Below are positions 38,801 through 53,100 of a stretch of DNA of 64,000 nt, in pieces. The notes under the pieces are model-generated. The model did not search any database, was not told the origin of the DNA, and saw only the letters and a list, made by a program, of their open reading frames with translations. This DNA is from Anisakis pegreffii. Lineage: Eukaryota > Nematoda > Chromadorea > Rhabditida > Anisakidae. The position numbers and the translations under genes were made by a program. Positions within the stretch are counted from its first letter, which is position 1. Each line of letters opens with the position of its first letter. The stretch lies in contig JAPYMA010000617.1 in NCBI GenBank assembly GCA_035041965.1, forward strand, positions 92,200-156,199, given 5' to 3'.

Positions 38801-41783
38801 CAGCCGATACACTGATGCATAACAAACCATAATCAGTACCAACTTGACCGTAAAGCAATAGTTTACAACAACTACAAAACAGCACCAACAACGATTCTAG
38901 TAGCTGAATCATGCACAGGCACACGCAATCGAAAAGATCGTCGAACAGTGAAACAGTGGAATATAAATCAAACATAGCAAAAAAAGTTAATAAGAAAGAC
39001 CCAAACAGAACGGCTGCACTCAACAATAAGCACACATAGCAAGCATTTCACTGAAAGCAAATCATTCAGAAGTGATTTTGAAGTAATCGTTTGTGAATGA
39101 ACACTTTTCAGACGCACTCAACTAACTACCGAAAAGCGAATGTCCATCAAAACATCTCACGAATTCGATGATGCGTTAAACTGACTACGAAATTTATTCG
39201 TCAAATGTGACGACGACGACGCCTACAACGATCACTTTTCGGAACAATGAAACATCTCAGTACACAACGAAAGAAAGAACATTTTTGAACATGAATTTAT
39301 CAGGAATGAATGATGCAAGGAAACTTTTGAACATATGAAATTCTTAAATAAAATATATTTGACAAGCATTAGAAGTGAACAAACGAAACAGACAACAAAA
39401 AAAAAACATGTGGAACAGACCGAAATCCTGAAAAAAAAAGTGAACTTTTTAAAGTGCAAACGATTCAAAAAGCAATTCGATTTTGACGGACTGATTAGCG
39501 GCAGCAGCAGCAGCACCACGTCACGTCAGGAGGCTGTCCACGAATTGGAACTAATTGAAAATTTCGACACTTCAGCCGAACGAAATTCTCATTTAAATTC
39601 GGATTAACGAACCGCACAAGCGCTTTCATCAAATTAATCATTCTTTTCAATCATCATCATCATCATCTTTTTCATCAACAGCAGCAATAAATTTTCACAT
39701 TTTTTCAGTGAATCCAACGGATCGGAGATGTGAACAAAAAAATCTTTTTAGTTCCAGCAATAAGAGATAAATGTTTAGAGAACATAAGAAACATAGAGAC
39801 CGTTCGCATGTTCAGATGTTGAAAATGTGGCGAAAAAAGTTGCCATTTGCATCCTCAGATGATTGAAAATGAACTTCGAAAATGTCAAATCATTTGAAAC
39901 GACCTGGCCACAAGGGACGACTGCTATCCTTTAGGAAGAGTGCACGCACATGCATGATTGATTGAACGAGTCTCGATTTTGAGATAAAGTGAAGTGAATC
40001 TAATTTCAAGCACAATAATCCATCGATTAGGATGAAATGCTCAAAATCTCAATTCAGACATATGATCACAACATGATCTGATCTAGTTGTTGAACCGGAC
40101 ATTTTCCGATGATATTCAGTCAATGTTAGTGTCAAACAACTGAAGTAAGCAGTTGTTTTGGCTCTAATCATTATCAGGCCATAGAGCGCAGTGCATTTGC
40201 AATCTGAATAAAAGTCCATAATAGCGAGAAATCAGGGCATATGTCGTTTCATCACACAATCCAAACTCTTTGCTCGTGCATTCGCTCATAATCCGTTTGC
40301 AAGATCGTTTCAAGAACAAACAAAAATTTTGCGGCTAAAACACAAGCACAAACTTCCGCTCATCTCTCAAAATACTTCATTTGACTGTGTTGCTTTCTGC
40401 ATTTCTGCAAACAAAACGATGACCGCAACAATCGACGTGTTTCAAAGCATTTGCAGCAGAATCGGTGTCGATTGCTGGCAATATTTTTACAACGCCATGT
40501 TTCATATTCTATCACTCGTGCAAGTCTTGTAAACTTCAAATCCATTCTTTTGAGTTTTCAGCACAGAGTTTATCAACAGACAAAGGCATAGCAGAATTCG
40601 CCAGGATGCTTGCAATAATTGCATTTGCAAGGCCATGCAAGGTGCAACAATCTCATAAGTGCGAGAACGCTGGTAATTAGAAAAGAAAATTGTGGTTTCT
40701 TAGATAAATTAGATGAATTTTTTGGAACACTCTGTTTGTGAGCAGTTCAGTGATTGTGTATTAATGATGTGTTTGGAGGTGACGTCAATCAGATGCAATT
40801 AAATAGATGACAGTTATGTTTTGAAAAGTGCAAATAGCTGAATGGGTTTTTGCCTGTAAAAATTTAACGAACTCCCTCTGGGCAAGAGAAGAGATACGTT
40901 GTTTGAGAACATCAATTAGTTGTCATCATTAAAAATGAAGTTAATGAAGAGCAGATGGCTGCGCAAAAATATTCATTAAAACGACAGCAATTCTTAGAAG
41001 ATTAACAAGGATAATAGCAGTGATAAGCGATCATTGTGGAGAGATATGAACATTAAAGTCAGTCAGTAACCATCGAAATAACATACAGCATTTAGGCCAG
41101 AACGGATTGACCAAATATCTCTTAAGCAGATCAAACAGAGTGAAACACGAGAAGTTTTGCGGTTACTTGTTTGCTGATGCATTGGAAGATACTTGGATGG
41201 TGAAGATGAGATAATTAGGGACAAGTTTAAGCACTGAAACGTTTAATCTCTGTGCACAAGATTTCACCTCTTCAATATGATAGATTAAGCGAGAGAGAGA
41301 GAAGATAACTGCTGGACGACTGAACAAGCAAGAAGCGCTTTCAACAAGATGAAAGGATCGTCGACGATGGAGAGGTGGATATCGTGTAGGTGAAAGGAAG
41401 TAAATGATTTGTGAAGTATTCGTTGGATTATTATTGTGTTTGTTTATTTACTGATGCTCATCCTCGTCAGCACCATCAGCACTGTTGCTGCTGCTGCTTC
41501 TTTTAGTCGATTCGTAAACATTTCACTTCGAACGAAGTCATTTGAAATTTTCACCTTTAAGTCAGAATAATCAACAATGGATTGCTTAGATTGCTTAGAG
41601 TTCATCGGATTTGAGAGCATAAACGAGAATCGAATAGGTGAATGCTTGATGTGGTACTGAAATGACGATGATGATGGTCGTGATGATAATTTATGGTGTT
41701 GAAATGATTGAAGAAACCGAGAGAATAACACACTGAAGAGAATGGATGAGTTATGTGGAACGAAGTTTGCAGATGGCTCTGAA

Positions 41784-41810
41784 GTTGAGTTGAGTTGAGT
41801 TGAGTTGAGT
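41784..41810. repeat. (GTTGA)x5 pentanucleotide repeat
   Basis: Five perfect tandem units of GTTGA. Confidence 0.95.
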
Positions 41811-43181
41811 AAGTTCATCAAATATTGACATTAAGTGCTGTTGTTGAGATGATTATACTGCTCGAGTAGTTGTGAACACATTTGAATATGAATATGCGCT
41901 TAGAATTAGAAGTGAAGTGCCCTACTTCACTCGTGATATTCTGCTTGCTTTTAACTCAAACTTTTTGTCTGTTAGATGAACTTAACTGTCATATGAATTT
42001 AAAGCGCTGAAATGATCGCAATAATCTTCTCAATAGTTTCATATCAACAAAACTCTCATACTATCATGAGACTCATAAACAGCATATCGTAACTAATTAT
42101 GTTCATGGACATGAGACATGAGACTTCGTCTCTTTAGTTAGCAGACAGCTTTTGATCACTTAAATTATCAAAATGAACATCTGAGACTAAGTGAATTGGT
42201 TCGATGAAATTCGGCACTTACATGATATCTACTGATGACATGATCATGTGCATTATCAAAGGTATTACTGACGTGCAGATATAAATACTGATGGTTTTTT
42301 TGTAGCCTTTTGTAGCCTTCAAAAGTTTGTTCACTCAGTGAAACTATAGAGAAATTGGAATTTTTTTAAAAAAAAACTTAGAAAATTTCCGTGGATGGTA
42401 TTCTCAGCAAAAAGTAAAACTTCATCGGAAAATATGTGAGTTTATGAGAGTTTTCTCATGATTTCTGATTGCCAAAGGGAGCATTTCGGAAAATTATTCA
42501 CGATTAGTTATCAGAGCAAACGTTTGCAGCTTTTTGCACAAAATCTTGTTGAATTGAGACTTCAAATTTATTCGCAATTAGTTCCAAACCATTCCTTTTA
42601 AGAAAACTCAATTCTTTTTTCATGCATTCCTTCACTGATTGACGATGTGATCAATTATGCATGAGAAAGCTTGGAACTGCAAAAGAATACAGATGAATTA
42701 AACGAAATTCGGGTCCACTGAACGGAAGATGAATAATTCGGATCTGCACACGGTTTTTTTTGAATCAGAGCCTTCTTTTCCTTGCACTAGCATTTCATCT
42801 TATTTTTGTAACAGGATCGAAACATTTTGTTCAGGATTTGAGAAGAATCTTGCACGGAATAGTAAAGACCCATTCCATTACTGAAACTGTTTCTGGTTTC
42901 AACGAAAATGAGTAAGAGGACTGCTGCACTCTTTCTTTCGCTAAGCTGTTGACTGATCAGTTCTTTTATGCATTGCTTCAGTCAGTCATTGTCATGAGCA
43001 AGCAAGCGTTTTTGCTATGACCATGATTTTAGTTTCGTTGCAGTTTATGAGGAGGAGGAGGTATGATGTTGGTTGGTGTTTGTTTAGCTGAATGAATGAA
43101 TGATTGGATGAATGAAACGATTCAAACAATTCCGGCCAGCTCGTATTTGCCAGCTTCTTCGCTCTCTTGTGTGACATTCGA

Positions 43182-43277
43182 ACGACGACGACGACGACGA
43201 CGACGACAACGACGACGATGACGAAGATTGCCCTCGTTGAAACGGAAGCAATTTCAGAAGAAGAAGAAGAAGAAGGA
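43182..43277. repeat. (GAC)n and (GAA)n compound microsatellite
   Basis: A long GAC run with a few AAC and GAT variants, then about 30 unrelated bases, then a run of AGA/GAA units. Confidence 0.92.
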
Positions 43278-43826
43278 AACTCATTTGAGTGAGTTAGAAA
43301 TGCAGCAAAATCGAGTTGCTGCTGCTGTGGCTGTCACAAACGAGCAAATGAAATTGCGAGAGAGAGTGGAAAATGAGTGCTTAGTTGAAGCGACGATGTA
43401 ACGTCGATGATCAGCTTATGCTCAGCTTATTTCATTCATTCACATAATTGCGTTTGCGTTTGCGCTTATAACTAATCATGCTTATGATGTGTGTGTGCAG
43501 GCTTCTTCTTCTCAAGTTGTCTGCTACCGTGAGCGAGATTGTTTCGTCGTTCAAAATTCACACTCTTGACGATGCGATCATAATGGCCTTTCAAAACTGC
43601 CAACAACCAACTAACTAACAGCTTTCTTTGAAGGCTTCAACTTCAACACCAATAAGCAACAAGTTGATGATGTAGAGCGCCGTGTCAAAAGCAGAACCAA
43701 ATCATTATTCATAAAATGCAGTTAATCATTAGACGTTAATCGTTCTTTCGCTGGCTGGCTGGCTTGTTCGTTCTGTCGTTTATGCTCTTATGAGCTTCAC
43801 TGAGATTGCTTGCGCCTTTGAGATAG

Positions 43827-43982
43827 AAGCCAGCAAGCGCAAGCCAGTGTGAACGCACTTCACTCATCCAGCAGGCATACGTTAAGAACCACATAAACCG
43901 TGGAAGCTCTCCAGATGATAATGGTGAAGCGGTTTTACGGCAAACAAATAAACAAACTGTCACGAATAGGTACCAACACTAA
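43827..43982 (+). CDS. Possible 51-codon exon in a GC-rich island
   Basis: Between stops, the plus strand reads KPASASQCERTSLIQQAYVK then NHINRGSSPDDNGEAVLRQ and ends at TAA. A donor-like AATAG|GTACCA lies inside the end. The minus strand is open across the same bases (43736-43963). GC content is clearly higher than in the flanking kilobases. No family recognised on either strand. Confidence 0.18.
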   Translation, partial: KPASASQCERTSLIQQAYVKNHINRGSSPDDNGEAVLRQTNKQTVTNRYQH

Positions 43983-44990
43983 TGGCTAACATTTAACTGC
44001 ACTTTGAAATTTTACTAATGTCGTTAGCAAGCCTTAAAAGCGACCAAAAATGGTATTTGAGTTGTTATTTGATGTGATAGATTTTGAGTGAGATTATTAG
44101 TGAGTAAGAAAAATGTTGATATCTACGAGTATTCCGGCCATTGTTTTCGATGCAGCCAGCTACCGATGTGATCTGATGTGAGCAATTCGGACGGATTACA
44201 GTGGGAATGAGAAAAGAGCACCACTGAAATTGTAAGATTTATTCGAAATGAAATCATGCATCGACAGTGAAAAATGAAAAAAGATTTTGCCAGAGCATGT
44301 GCATTTCCATGTGAAGAAATCACCGTCTTCTGACAAGACTGCGCTGTCAACATGTGAATTCGTCATGATAAAAAGCAATTTCTAGTGCGCACCTGCTCAA
44401 AATAAAATAGCCAGGAAAATGAAACGCCAACAAATGAATTTTTTCTCGAAGAAATATTCGAAAAACACGGTTCAATTTTCGCGAGATTGATTGGATGCGT
44501 CATCAATAAATCATCTGATGATTAAATGAATAATGCAAAAGTAAACAAACAAATCGTGAAGATGCCGAGTGGGCAATTGCGCACAATAAAAGCAAATCAG
44601 ATTAGCGCTCTAACGATAAGACGAAACAACAAGCAGCAACAATTTGGGTCAACGAACGAAATAGATTTAGTTTGATATCAACATGAATATTGCAAATGCT
44701 ATCAACTAATTAGCGAGGCGTAGCATATATCCGGCAATAACCAATTAAACAAGCCATTTGGTAATATTGAACTTGAAATGAAAAACCTTCACATCGTTGA
44801 AAATCGTTCGAGCAAGAAGACTATGTTTTGGTCAATCTGGAGAGCCGACATTCTTTACTTATGACTCAGAAATTGCTCAAAATTCTGCTGCTGCTGCTAG
44901 CTCACAGGCACACTCGTCTCTGAACGCCGCAGTCTGCTTGCTTATTCATGCATTAGTTCGGCTTATGCTCGCATTCAACAATGCATGGAA

Positions 44991-45009
44991 GTGTGTGTGT
45001 GTGTGTGTG
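44991..45009. repeat. (GT)n microsatellite
   Basis: Nine GT dinucleotides in tandem. Confidence 0.95.
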
Positions 45010-46182
45010 ATGTATCGTCATTAATTTCCGTCCTCAGTAAATGGCTTTTCGTCGAGAACTCAAGCAAATCCTGGAACATCACATCGTTCTCATACTCATT
45101 AACATCCTCGTAAGCAGCACACTACTTTCGGTTTGTTCGTTCAGCTTGAAAATTAATTGATTATCCTCGTGAGGATCGCAAACGTCCCTAAGAAGAGAAG
45201 TCTAAGAGATTTCGTGACTTAGATCCAAAGCATAATTGATCATTTATAATTTATTGTTCGTTTATTTCACTTCTTGAGATGCTTATTTGACTGTAAATTG
45301 ATGTCGCTAAGGGCAGGGACATGACAATGGACACAACAAACAAAAACATGCACTAGCATCTAACGAGATCACAAATTTTATTTCAAGTGGCCCGTTTTCG
45401 AGATCGAACAAAATATCCACATGAACATTGATTGGAATAGAATGTCTCTGAAACGTCAACCTGATAAATTCTTCACAAGAGGCTACTTCAATCAGAAAAT
45501 CGCTTTTTCTCAGTTAGCGCAATTGAGAACGCATGATGAGAGCATGTCAAAAGTGTATGAAATCAAACAAAAGTCTACCTAAGACTTCATCTCACTGCTT
45601 CAGTCATCTTATCAGAAATCGCGACAGTCAGAGGCAATGGCAAGGTGGTGCCAGTAGTTAATTGACTGCAATCACAACAATAGGAATTTAACGCACAGGT
45701 CCACAGCATTTCCTTCCGCCTACGACAGAAAGAAAAAACGTTCACCATCAAAAACCAATCGATCCGCCTTTGTGAGTCATCGTGAAGTGGCGAGGAGAAG
45801 TTTCAATAATTCTCTAAAGGAATTTTCATTCCATTCAACAACAGCAACAATTTCCATACAATGCATCGATGAAAATCGCTCTCAACAACATGTAACTATT
45901 TCGAATTTATGGGATTATTGCGTCTGGTTTCACTTTGCTTCAGTCATTTCCGCCGCGAAAATTTGATGAATTCACCCCTTTCGTTTCTGTTAATATTTCG
46001 AAAAATTCCATTCAATCCTACATTTCAGCGAATATTTCTCATGCTTCTTTTACAGAATACTGTTTCCTAGCAGTAACCAATTTGAGAATTTGACTAAAGA
46101 TACCCAAGAAAAGTAAACCCGAGGTTTCGGCTTATGGCCGACCGAAGGAAGATTGGCATTCAAATGCATATCCAGCCCAACC

Positions 46183-46200
46183 GCACTCTCCAGGGAGTGC
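46183..46200. repeat. Hairpin GCACTC/GAGTGC
   Basis: Six-base arms around the loop TCCAGG, in a locally GC-rich patch. Confidence 0.85.
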
Positions 46201-49200
46201 TGGCTGTTTTGAACAATGTACACGATGATAGCGTGAGATGAACGAGTGATGTGGTTGGTGAAAATACCTCGCATTTAGCAATTCTATGACCTGAATTTCG
46301 CACTGAAAACATTTCACATACAGTGCTTTTGTACGGTTTTCTGTCAATATCTTGATCGTTAACATCACATAAACCAGTAACTTAGATTATTATTGTCACT
46401 CTAACATGCATAATAACAGGCAGTAGCAGCAGTAGCAGTGGCAATACCCATAACATGAATAACAAGTATGCGCAGATCATCAAACGAACGTGCAAACTGA
46501 ACTCATCCCGTTTGATGATGATGTTCAATCCGTTATATCGATTTATTGAATAACAGTTTGCATACACATCATGCACTGTTATCCTCCTATTTGCCAACCA
46601 AACCACTGCAGTATACACATTCAAAAATTTAACTTCCAAAAGTTTTCGTTTAGAAATTCGGGAATGAGCTTTACAGCATATTCAATGTGAGATGATTAAA
46701 ATACATTCTTTTTTGGTGACATTTCGATGACTGTTCACCGTTTAAAACTGTCGTTCCGCAAACGAAACGCTCGTAAACAATTTTTAAGAATCGCTGCCCA
46801 AAGCTTGACTTGTTTGGTTGAGTAAAAGTGGAGATTTTTGTTGCTTCTAATGCCTCGCACTAAATTGCTCTCGAAGGTATCAGAAAGCATTGCAATGGGA
46901 GAAGAAAACGCATTTCGAATAAAAAAAAGCATTGCGCAAAATCACTTCCTCGGCTATGGTGACTTAGAAAATCGCCTATAGTGACTTCGTAAACGGAAAC
47001 ACGATCGAATTGGAGAAATGAATCTAAAACTCATGTTTTGTCGCGGGAAGAGGCAAGTTTGAAGAAAGTGGAATGTAGACGACCTCAACAATCATGAAAT
47101 CACTTGGTACGCATGAGTGAAAGACCACCAAATCGTGCTAAATAAAACGGAAATTTGATCAGCAATGGAGCAAAATGTGGGCGATAATCAAAAAAGTTTA
47201 CTTCAAACGCTTCATATTTCCGCAAAAAAAAGAACCGATTGTTTTGAGGATCGCTGCCCACCGAATGATTTAACGCGCTGTTCATTGGTAATTACGCTCG
47301 AATGATGACGCTTATTGAACGAGAAGAACGATTTCGAATTATCATCGATGCAGCAATTTCTCTGAACAATTTCATTCAGCGATTCTCAACATCATACGAT
47401 CAAAAATGACGTTACATCAAAAAATATTCGCCATTCGCAAAAAAGTTAACCGCAAATTACGAAATCTCAAAACAATTCAGCCGTGACGTCAATCTTGCGC
47501 ATGATTTGTGAGGTTTTGATGACGATAACTGGAGAGTTGGCATACAGTTGGCACAACAACAATAGCATGACGACGATGTTTGATCATGGAATGATATTGA
47601 TATGATATGCGTGGCAACAATAGCAATCTAATGAATAGCCGTATACGACACTGGATGGATTATTTGAATAAATGTGAATGAATAGATAAAAGTGAGTGAG
47701 TTATTAAACATCACTGAATTGCACTTAATATCAGCACTTTATATCAGCATAAACGAGAGATTATAATACAGTAACAATGCACACCTCAATCACCCATTAG
47801 TAATGCTCCGTTAAATGGCCATATGACCTCATCGTCAGTGCGCTGAATTCTTTGTATTTAAGCGACAACACTTCCACTCAATTTGGATGATTGAGCTTTC
47901 GCTCACTGCGTTTAATTTTATAATTTTGTAAGCATCACTGAACATGCAATTGACTGGAATTCATTTAGAAAGGCTCTTAAAAGCGATCGCCTTCCTGAAT
48001 TCACACTCTTAGATCAATTCACACTACTTTTTGAAGATTCGTTGAACATGAGGCGTTCTCGATAGGAACTTTGCCTAGTTATGTTACTCATGCAACATAT
48101 ACGTTGCGTACATAGTGATCTTTCGAATACGCTTTGTAAGATGAAGTCATCCGAGCGTGCATGCCTGATATCAGTTCAAGAAGCATTTGGAAGCTCGATG
48201 CGTGAAATCAATTTGATTCGAGTTCAACGATCACAAGAAGCAGTAATTGCTAGAGTAAAATTGCTTGGACGGAAGAGATATGATCATGAAAACGAATTCT
48301 TTGCAGAACATAAAGAACAGTCTTAGAGCGGATATTCAAGCATGTCATTTGATCATTTTTCACGTTGCTTTGCTCTTGAAAAAAAAAAGCTTTGCACGGA
48401 ATCAAAAGATAACAACATTTCGGAGAGGTCCTTCTGCGATTCAAATGTCATTCGATAAATGAATTCAATGAGAATCGAAGAACAGAAATGTGAACTAGGA
48501 AGTTGGAAATATCGACGAAATAGAATGATAATGCGATGCGATAATGCAATATTCACAAGAAAATTTCCCGCATACAGACAGAATTACATTCCTGGATGCA
48601 CTCTAAGAGTGCTTTCTTCGTAAAATGTGCAAAATTTTAGAGATGAATAAAGATTTGTGAACCTTTTCATAGGAACCAATTGATCAGGATGTCTGAACAT
48701 TTGGGTAAAAACCCGAATTTGAGTCAAAGTCTGTGTCCAGTGTTAGAGGCAAGTGCGAGCCCGACGTGGGAATAGAATTTAGGGCGATAATGAATTGAAA
48801 TAAAATGGTTTGAGAATGCATATTTCAGAAGGACATGAGCAATTTTTAAATTTGTGACGACGGTTGAGAGGAAAATATTCTCGATTGCTAACTGATGAGC
48901 TGGTAGGAAGCAACGATTGAATGGGCGTTGGACGGGATATGATTTATGCTAACAGCACCACCCCACACAAACCGACGAGGGCAACCAATGCAGCAACGTC
49001 GGCGAACATCGCTCGTTAGCTTGCTTGCATCCAGTGTGCAAGCAAGCCATGACGACCAACAGGAAGATGGCGGCGGCGGCGATGGATTTGCAGCCGCAAA
49101 AGCTGCACCACAAATCGACAGATGACGGATTATCAGCCAACGGAGAGAAGAGAGGATCAGTGTGGGAGATGTGAGGGAGGGGTATTTTGGGATATATGGA

Positions 49201-49354
49201 TTGATTCAGAAAAACAGAGAGAGTTGAGTTGATCGGAGGCGAGGGATTGAGCGATTCACAGAGACAGTGGATTAGACTCGAAACGGCGAAACGGGTTCCA
49301 ATTTCAAATGAGAGAGAGAAATTATTGTGAAAGGATGGACGGATATGAAATAAG

Positions 49355-49372
49355 CTGCTGCTGCAGCAGCAG
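49355..49372. repeat. 18-bp perfect palindrome of CTG and CAG units
   Basis: Three CTG units directly abut three CAG units, so the 18 bases are self-complementary. Confidence 0.95.
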
Positions 49373-50018
49373 TCTGACTGAGCGTGTGATTGTGCGCAGT
49401 GAATGTGTGCAATTAAAATGACCATTGGTTATTAAAATGACCAATGATTGAGTGACCACAAAGCGAGCGAGCATTAAGCACTGAGCAATGTTCCGAGTGA
49501 GCAGTGACTGAGTGAGTTGACCGAAAGGGACAAGCGTGTTGTTTGTGCATGATTGGTCGGTCGGTATTGAGCAGGGGTGGATTTGCTGTGTGATTTGATA
49601 CTTGCTCATTGATGATGGATGATGTTTGTCTACTGTCGTTGATGTGTTTGTTTGACTCTGAGAACTTAAATATCGAAATTGAGTTGAATTCAGAGCAAGC
49701 AATATTCTCATGCATTTGCCTCTTGGACAACAACATTTGATGCGCAGATCTCATTTTGCTGTGCAGATCGAATGCTTAAGTTTGCAGCAATGAAACTTTC
49801 GCTCCTTCTAAAACAATTTTTTTTGTAACTGTTCCGTCAGATAGGCAACAAGCTGAGGTTGAACTTTTTCAACTCAACACACCTATAACAGTGGAATTAA
49901 TTAATTTTTATGGGCTTACCAGCGACGTCGCCGGGATTTTTTTCATGAGAGAGGGCGCAAAATGGTTTCGTTCATAAATATAGATGAATTTTGTGCTGGA
50001 TTTATTTTTCTATGTTCA

Positions 50019-50138
50019 TTTTTTATCTCCTTTCCTCCATCCCATCTTTTTCCTTCGTCATTTTTTCCACTTTCTTCCCCTTGCCTCCTTTTTTCCTTCT
50101 CTTTACCCCTTTCTTTTTCTTTTTTCCTACACCCTCTA
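50019..50138. repeat. Polypyrimidine tract, about 120 bases
   Basis: The plus strand is almost all T and C, with only a few scattered purines. It makes chance open frames on both strands. Confidence 0.9.
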
Positions 50139-53100
50139 AGCTGGGAGCGGGGATGAGCTAATAGCACGCTGTTGCCCAGCTCCTGCAAAATTTATTGTTA
50201 CTTTTCCAGTGACACGACTACTGCTGCTGACAGACAGAGAAAAACGAAGAAAGAACTTCATCAATGAGCACTGAAACTGCTAAATGAGCATAATCAGAAG
50301 CTCTGGCAACGAAAAAAGTTACTGACTGCTGCTGCTACATTTTGCTGAAAATTGTTCGCTGATTTGCTCGTTGTGGTGTGCTAATAATTTGCGTGGTTTA
50401 ACACAATTGCACAAACTCAAATTTGACGATGAGCAAATGAATGAATAACTGTGAAATTGACAATTTTCAAATTGACGTAATTCACCATAAATTTTGTGTC
50501 TTCACACAATTGACAAACGTCATCGAATGAATGAATGCACATCATCAGCAATGCACATCATTATTATTACCACTACTAACACCATCTGAAGTGCCACAAA
50601 TCACCGTCATTCTCACACATTCACTGATGATTCCCTCATGCATTCAGCAATCGATCAATGCAATCCATTCCATCAAACCGTTTTCATGATCATAAATCTT
50701 GTGCATCTTATTCGTGAACATAAAACTCAAATGACATGATTCCAAACTGATTGCGATTTCGAGTAACCATTAAAAAAGCAATTATGAATATGAATTATTT
50801 CGGTGATCACTTATTGCTGCTCTTTCTAAGCACTGATCTGGTTAAGCGCATAAAACTTGTCGAGTGTAGAACACACACTTGAAATTCAAATCAAATGATC
50901 AGTTACGCACACTACAACAAGGATTATGATAGCCGTGGGGATTGTTCTAGTTGAACGTAATTATGCAAATAAGCTTGCCTATAGGCACAATGTGAAGTGA
51001 TGAGCATGCGGGTGATCATGGACGACAGCATGTGTGCATAATTAAGAATAACAAGCGTGAGGCAAGTACAAAGGATACACATGATATAGGTGGTGGATTT
51101 GTTTTAACATATGCATCATGCATGCACACGCATCTTCCTCATTCATTCATGTGTTCTACTGCCCACATTTCAATTGAATCAATGACACTGAGTGGATTGT
51201 CATATGCAAGGAGAATATGCATGCTTGCTGTCATTGTATGAGCGTGGAATGCACTCAGTGAATGCAATAGCACGAATTTAACTAGCAAGCAAATTGCACA
51301 ATGTCGTGCTGCTGTCGTCCAATTAGTAGATCATCTAGTAAGCTCTAGACTGCTGATATCTTTTTTCCATTCTCGGAACAGTTCTATCGCGTGGTTCAGC
51401 CAGCAATCACACTAAAAGCACCACATTCGGTTCGCAAAAGATGTTGGCCAGATAAGGGATGCAGCACGAGCACGCATGAATGCAAATGGACAACACAATT
51501 AATGGAATGCGTTGTCCAGCATGTAAAACCGATTCAAAATCCCTTGTGGCTTTGCAACACCATTTCCGAAAGCTCTCAGAAATTGTCCTCATGCTCAGTG
51601 AGCCGAGACCATAGCGAGAAAAAAAAGATCGTGCTAGATTTTAACAGCGAACATCAGCAACAATATCAATTGCACCATTTAGTCAAAAACCGATGTTTCA
51701 TTGTGTGCTTTATTTGCTGCATTGTTCATTTTTTACGGCATTGTGTAATCATGCGTTATTCATTCAGCGATATTCGGGAGAATGTTGAAGGCATGTTGCC
51801 ATCCCCTCAAAAAAAAAAAAACCATTCCCAGTGATAGTTGCGACCAATGCACTCATCATCAGTGAAACGGAAAGCAATTCGTGAACAAAGTCGTTCCAGC
51901 AAAAACAGAAATGCAAAAACACGTAGAGAATTCCATGAATTTCTCTCATTATTACCTACCCATTCAACAGTTACACCAAACGAATCCCGTTTTCATTCGT
52001 TCGAGTCAATTTTCCTTTGACGCTCAAAACACCGTAATAAAATCAGAATGCTTTCGGACCTCGCTAAAATTCTTGTGTTTAGCATACAGAAATAAATTGC
52101 TACTGCCATTCTGCTCGAATTCCGCAAGTTCTTCATGAGTCAATCAAGTGAACTCGAATGGGATTTTTGCACTTCTCACGTCAAGTGAGGTGAACAGAAT
52201 TGATCAAGCATTCACAAATGCAGTTGAAAGAGGCAAAATTTTCCGCACGAGATCTTTTCGTGGAATACGTTCAATCTCGGTTGTGCTCAACAATATCGAT
52301 ATCCTAGATATGTCCCTAAAAACTGAGTGCGATAAAAAGAATTCGGATTTCACTTCAAACGACGGAGCGCAATCAAGCACGATCTAGTGGATTTGTTTCT
52401 GATTGATGGCCTGAGTTGAATGAGAAGAATTCCGAAATTTCAAATGAAACTTTAAAATTTAGAATGAGTTTAGTGAGATGGTTTATGGAATGATTGATCT
52501 GTAAGGTGTTAAATGCGTGTAAGTGTAAAAGTGTGTTGATGAGATAGATATCACACCGTGTGAGTAAGTCTGATGCATATGCTTTACAACCGGTATACTA
52601 TTACGAAGCAAGCCATCCATCGGCTGGTTTATACTGGTCAAGCAAGCAGCAGACAAATAGGTAGGTGTGGGTAGATGTACTGCCGATGAGAGTGGAGCTG
52701 TGCAAACGGCTTTGTGGTCATTTCGGTGCCAGTGAACAAGCTCACTGATCAACTGGCACCAACGGTGATGAGGCAGCGAGAAAGTGGATAGGAGAGCGGG
52801 ATTGAATGTAATACGGTTTAGCAACTGGCTCTGAGCAATAGTCATCGACGAAATTCTAAATGGAACAACCAGTAAGTAAGTGAATGAACAATGAATCACT
52901 CATTCAGCTCAATTCGATTAGCGAGAGTGGGGAGTGACCAGTGAGTGACCAATGGCTAACAATTGGATATCAACAAAGACATCCATCCATCCGTCCATCC
53001 ATTTGACTACCCACTCATCCACAAACCCATAAAATTTCAGACACAGCAAGAGAGGGAAAGATATCAGTGGAGAGCAACTCTTCGAATGAATGCAACTCAG

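Larger units (their letters stand above)
31480..43735. other. No convincing gene; simple repeats
   Basis: Long A-rich or G+A-rich stretches, GCT and GTTGA repeats, and one perfect TGACGTCA site at 40780-40787. Open frames here (for example 37809-38045 minus, 41444-41821 minus) look like products of base bias. Confidence 0.5.

Noticed and set aside
48949..49425. 158-codon minus-strand ORF rich in Ser, Cys and Pro
   Set aside because: It is the complement of a G+A-rich plus-strand stretch with few stops; two other frames overlap it, none with a recognisable product.
51391..52387. Run of plus-strand ORFs (147, 60, 85 and 79 codons)
   Set aside because: No consistent splice phase linking them and no domain; tRNA, membrane and peptide features absent.
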